DNA of 64,000 bases from Procambarus clarkii. Lineage: Eukaryota > Arthropoda > Malacostraca > Decapoda > Cambaridae. Location of the stretch: NCBI RefSeq assembly GCF_040958095.1, contig NC_091195.1:28313586-28377585 (forward strand), in the 5' to 3' direction. Below, piece after piece: positions 61,059 to 64,000 of the stretch (its first letter is position 1; each line of letters starts with the position of its first letter). The notes beneath the pieces are model-generated. The model saw only the letters and a list, made by a program, of their open reading frames with translations, was not told the DNA's origin and ran no database searches. A program made the position numbers and the translations under genes.

Positions 61059-61743
61059 TGTAGGGGCAATAGTAAGCATTAAGAGTTATCAAAATGGGAG
61101 ATCTAAAAGGCCCGGCCCCCAAATAAAACTATAAGCAGTGCTGAATACTTGGCTACACACAAGGTCAGTCTAGAGGTTGATTTGAGATCTCCTACACAGG
61201 AAGAACTGATACTCTCTTACTTCACTTACTTATTTATTAACCCCTTAACAACCTCCCATATACATTCCCCCCAATAACAAAAATAATAATTACTTTACCA
61301 CACTATCTTACGTTAAAAGCCTTGGTCCACTTAAGCAGGATACAAGGTTTACACTGAACACAAGCTAGGGTAAAGTTCTACTAGGGAAACACTTGAAGCT
61401 AGAGTCAGCTTAGGGTAGGGAGACCACGTGGTTCCACTGGGACCCCCTTTAGAATACCTAGTAATATAAACTCTAAAACACCTACTACACACAAAGTATA
61501 CTACTCTACACATAGAACATGTGTATGCCAGAAATTGAATAATGTACACAGTGTATACTTAGCTTGAACAAGACACAGAAATAAGGAAACGAGGAGGAAG
61601 GGTAGGAGGATCCTATCCACCCAACGCCAGCTCAGAAACAGAACGAGTCTCAGTCTCCTTCCCCCCAGCTGGCTCGCTGCCGGCAGACTGCTCAACTAAT
61701 CGTACCGCAGCCCTATACCAAGTTTACTCAGGTTTACTTTACA
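61059..61743. mobile_element. LTR-like dispersed repeat, copy 2
   Basis: TGTAGGGGCAATAGTAAGCA ... TTTACTTTACA, matching 20534-21260 along its length with several indels. It sits precisely between LINE-X and a foreign reverse-transcriptase segment. Confidence 0.72.
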
Positions 61744-61749
61744 AATGAT

Positions 61750-63050
61750 TAGAAAGTATTAGTAAACAGTTAGTGCCTATGTTATAATTTAATAATCAAC
61801 CCCAAGCTCAGTCTTAAATGCTCTTTGAAAAACAAGAATGTCTGATGATTTCTCCTTGTCTGATGTTGCGGCACTGAGCATGGCATCAGCTACTTTTTCC
61901 ACTAGAGGGTGGTCCCAGCCGGACTGTTTGTGTTTATTTTTTGTTGGCTCTATAATGGGTGCTGGGGCTGCAAGAACATCCCACTGATTTGAACATTCAG
62001 TGAAAGCAGGATCATGTATTCCTGCTGAATCTCTCAGGGTTGCAGGTAAGATATCTGACGAGGTCGTGCGATGCATGGGAGGAGAAAAGGAAGGCTGGTA
62101 GAGCAATTTGGGAGGCTGTGCGGACACCAAGGCCGCCGAGTCTTATATTGAGGGATGCTTGCTCCCACTGAGAGTCGTCCAATGGCAGGTTCAGGACTTT
62201 CACCAGCATGGACCTCAGAAGGGTGTCATACACATTTAACTTAGGGCTGCTGTAGGATGGAGAACATCTCAGAAAGTAGGGCAACTTAGGGGAAGATAGG
62301 TATCTTGTGAGGAGGAAAAGAGAATCACGGGCATCAATCTTGTCAATCCTGTCCAGCATTCTCTTTAGATCAGTGATTTTTGCATCCAGGACCTCCTCGA
62401 TTGCTCGTGGGCCAATGGGGGCACCCAGGAGGGTGCAGTCAGATGATTCTACAACGAGAATGTCTGGAAGAACATTTTTTATTTGGCCAGTGATGTCTGG
62501 GTTGCGGGAGACTATTTCACATTTGGATGCATTGAGAATGAGGCCCAAGGCTGCTCCCTGCTCCTGGAATTTCCTTATATCCTCCTAAATGGTTTCCGGG
62601 GTTCCAGCGAGAGTGCCATCATCCAGGTACCAGATGTTTAACTCGCTTGTCAGACTATCAGTGACCTCTTTGATAGCTAAGCAGAAAAGGAGGGGGGCTA
62701 AGGGGTCACCTTGTTGGACACCTTCACAGGAGTTTATTTCATGCTCCCCAAAAAGAAGCTTAGAGTCCCCACTGTAGCACGATCGGATGAATGGGTAAAG
62801 GGGACGGAAATGGTTGTGTACAGCCCTGAGGACAGCGTCTCTTCTGACGTGATTGAAAGCATTTTTGAAGTCAAGCTTTACTAGTGCCTTCTGGTTCGGG
62901 AGATCAGCAATGTAAGCCCGCGCTGCATGTGCTGTGTGAATCCCAAACCCGAGCTGATGAGGTTTCAGCAAGGTGGCTGCTTCCTGACTGATAGATCTCA
63001 CTGCAGCCTTAGCTACGAGGCGTCGGAGGGTGTTGCCAATGATGGGCCCG
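61750..63050 (-). pseudogene. Non-LTR reverse transcriptase segment of a second type
   Basis: Minus-strand order: IIGNTLRRLVAKAAVRSISQ, QLGFGIHTAHAARAYIADLP, VKLDFKNAFNHVRRDAVLRA (catalytic Asp), GVQQGDPLAPLLFCLAIKEV, WYLDDGTL (YLDD-type box), a TAG stop at 62585-62587, then LNASKCEIVSRNPDITGQIK and RLGGLGVRTASQIALPAFLF. After a frame change near 62.1 kb it continues to a stop at 61789. This pattern differs from LINE-X and recalls R2/NeSL-group or related reverse transcriptases; placement uncertain. Confidence 0.8.
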
Positions 63051-64000
63051 GTGAATTTGCTGCCACATCTCTCCGAGAGAGGTGTGTTCATTCAGGTGTG
63101 AACACCATTCCAGCCACTTTTGTTCTTTTATTTGTCTGGTCTCTCGATGTACATGTTCCTTGACCTCACAAAGTAAGATCCTGTTGCGGTCACTTGGCTG
63201 CTTTTTGTATAGCTTTCTTGTTCTATTGAGTCTATGGTTGAGTTCTTTGACACGTTCGCAATAGTACCAATGATCTTTATGGTGTCCGGTGGACTGTTTT
63301 TTCAGTGGGATTGAGTGGTTGGCTGCACTTTGAATCGCTTTGACAAATTCTTGTTCTGCCTGATTAATGTCTTCGGGAAGATCATAGTTTCTTTGCCACT
63401 CTGAAATGAGGTTTTAAAATCGGTCCCAGTTTGCTAAAGCAAAGTTCCAGGCTTCAGATGGAGGCGGAGGTGGGGTGGGTAGGTCTAACTGAAGATCAAT
63501 TTGGACCCCATAGTGGTCGCTTGTCAGTGTGGGCTCAACTGACCATGTTGCTGCATCTCTTAGGGAGGCTGAAACGAAGGTTAGGTCTAATCTGCCTCCT
63601 TGGATGTGGGTAGGTTCATTCTTGTTTAGGATTTGTATTTCTGGAAGCTGGTTCAGTAGATGTGTAATGTGTATGCCGGCTTCATTTGTTTTGTTCGAGC
63701 CCAGTGCCAATCGATGATGGGCATTAAAATCTCCACAAATGATTGTGTTTGTTGTTGTCGCGTGTCCAAATAACACAGAGAGATCCATTTCGGCTTGTGG
63801 AGACCTGTACACATTGAACACTTCAAGTTTGTCGTGTCTTAGCTCAATGGTGACTCCCATTACCTCTGTCCCTGCTCCACAATTGGGTGGGCTGGTTATG
63901 GATTTGGAGATCAGGTCACATTTTACATAGATTGCACATCCCCTGGATTGCCCATTGATCCATGGAAGGAAGAAGCCTCGATAGCCTGAGATTTTAGATT
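63050..64000 (-). pseudogene. LINE-X: endonuclease and linker, runs off the window
   Basis: Minus-strand frame 63414-63860: VFNVYRSPQAEMDL, TIICGDFNAHHRLALGSNKT, GGRLDLTFVSASL, TLTSDHYGVQIDLQ, all AP-endonuclease motifs (GDFNAHH, SDHYGV). After a stop at 63416 the linker continues (HWYYCERVKELNHRLNRTRK, KEQKWLEWCSHLNEHTSLGE, MWQQIH). The reverse-transcriptase start expected next is absent. The N-terminus continues beyond 64000. Confidence 0.85.

Overview
This is eukaryotic DNA, most likely from a decapod crustacean, possibly a crayfish. Several lines point that way: a conserved animal gene with very long GT-AG introns, dense non-LTR retrotransposons, tRNA-derived SINEs, DIRS-like tyrosine-recombinase retroelements, Tigger and hAT DNA transposons, foldback MITEs, and many minisatellites. 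The repeat families resemble those I know from decapod genomes. That assignment is an inference from memory; no rRNA or mitochondrial marker is present.

The one host gene I can name is the 3' three quarters of ARMC8, the armadillo-repeat subunit of the CTLH/GID E3 ubiquitin ligase. It lies on the + strand as nine exons: 5313-5437, 6364-6562, 15562-15765, 22468-22710, 29127-29372, 34573-34734, 36429-36575, 36934-37100 and 41658-41688. All junctions are GT-AG, the phases agree, and the sum is 1524 nt (507 residues plus stop). The upstream exons lie outside the window. About 95% of the 36.4 kb between the first and last visible exons is intron, filled with nested mobile elements and tandem arrays. 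A 91-bp copy of part of one exon sits in the intron before that exon.

Layout. 1-5.3 kb: 21-bp minisatellite, then a Tigger-like transposon split by a LINE fragment with a 16-bp target-site duplication. 5.3-15.8 kb: three ARMC8 exons, and a nearly intact two-ORF LINE (about 7.97-12.59 kb) whose ORF1 stop and ORF2 start overlap as TAATG. 15.8-29.4 kb: MITE, DIRS fragment with nested LINE, LTR-like repeat, SINE, two large minisatellites (29 bp and 39 bp), two exons. 29.4-41.7 kb: SINE, degenerate DIRS element, exons, 112-bp tandem repeat, palindromic MITE, 30-bp array, a second Tigger with TIRs and a TA duplication, and the ARMC8 stop. 41.7-55.7 kb: 40-bp array, LINE fragments, a hAT-like element split by a LINE, a 520-bp foldback palindrome, and a gag-like ORF between LTR-like repeats. 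55.7-58.2 kb: an intronless 13-finger C2H2 zinc-finger gene bracketed by about 140-bp inverted repeats. 58.2-64 kb: a mosaic minus-strand LINE (endonuclease, foreign reverse transcriptase segment, LTR-like insertion, RNase H).

How the parts relate. At least three SINE families carry 3' tails matching the 3' ends of different LINEs in the same window, and two with different tails share a central body. This points to tail swapping between partner LINEs. All statements come from reading the sequence; no alignment or database search was run, and boundaries of repeats are approximate unless terminal motifs are given.
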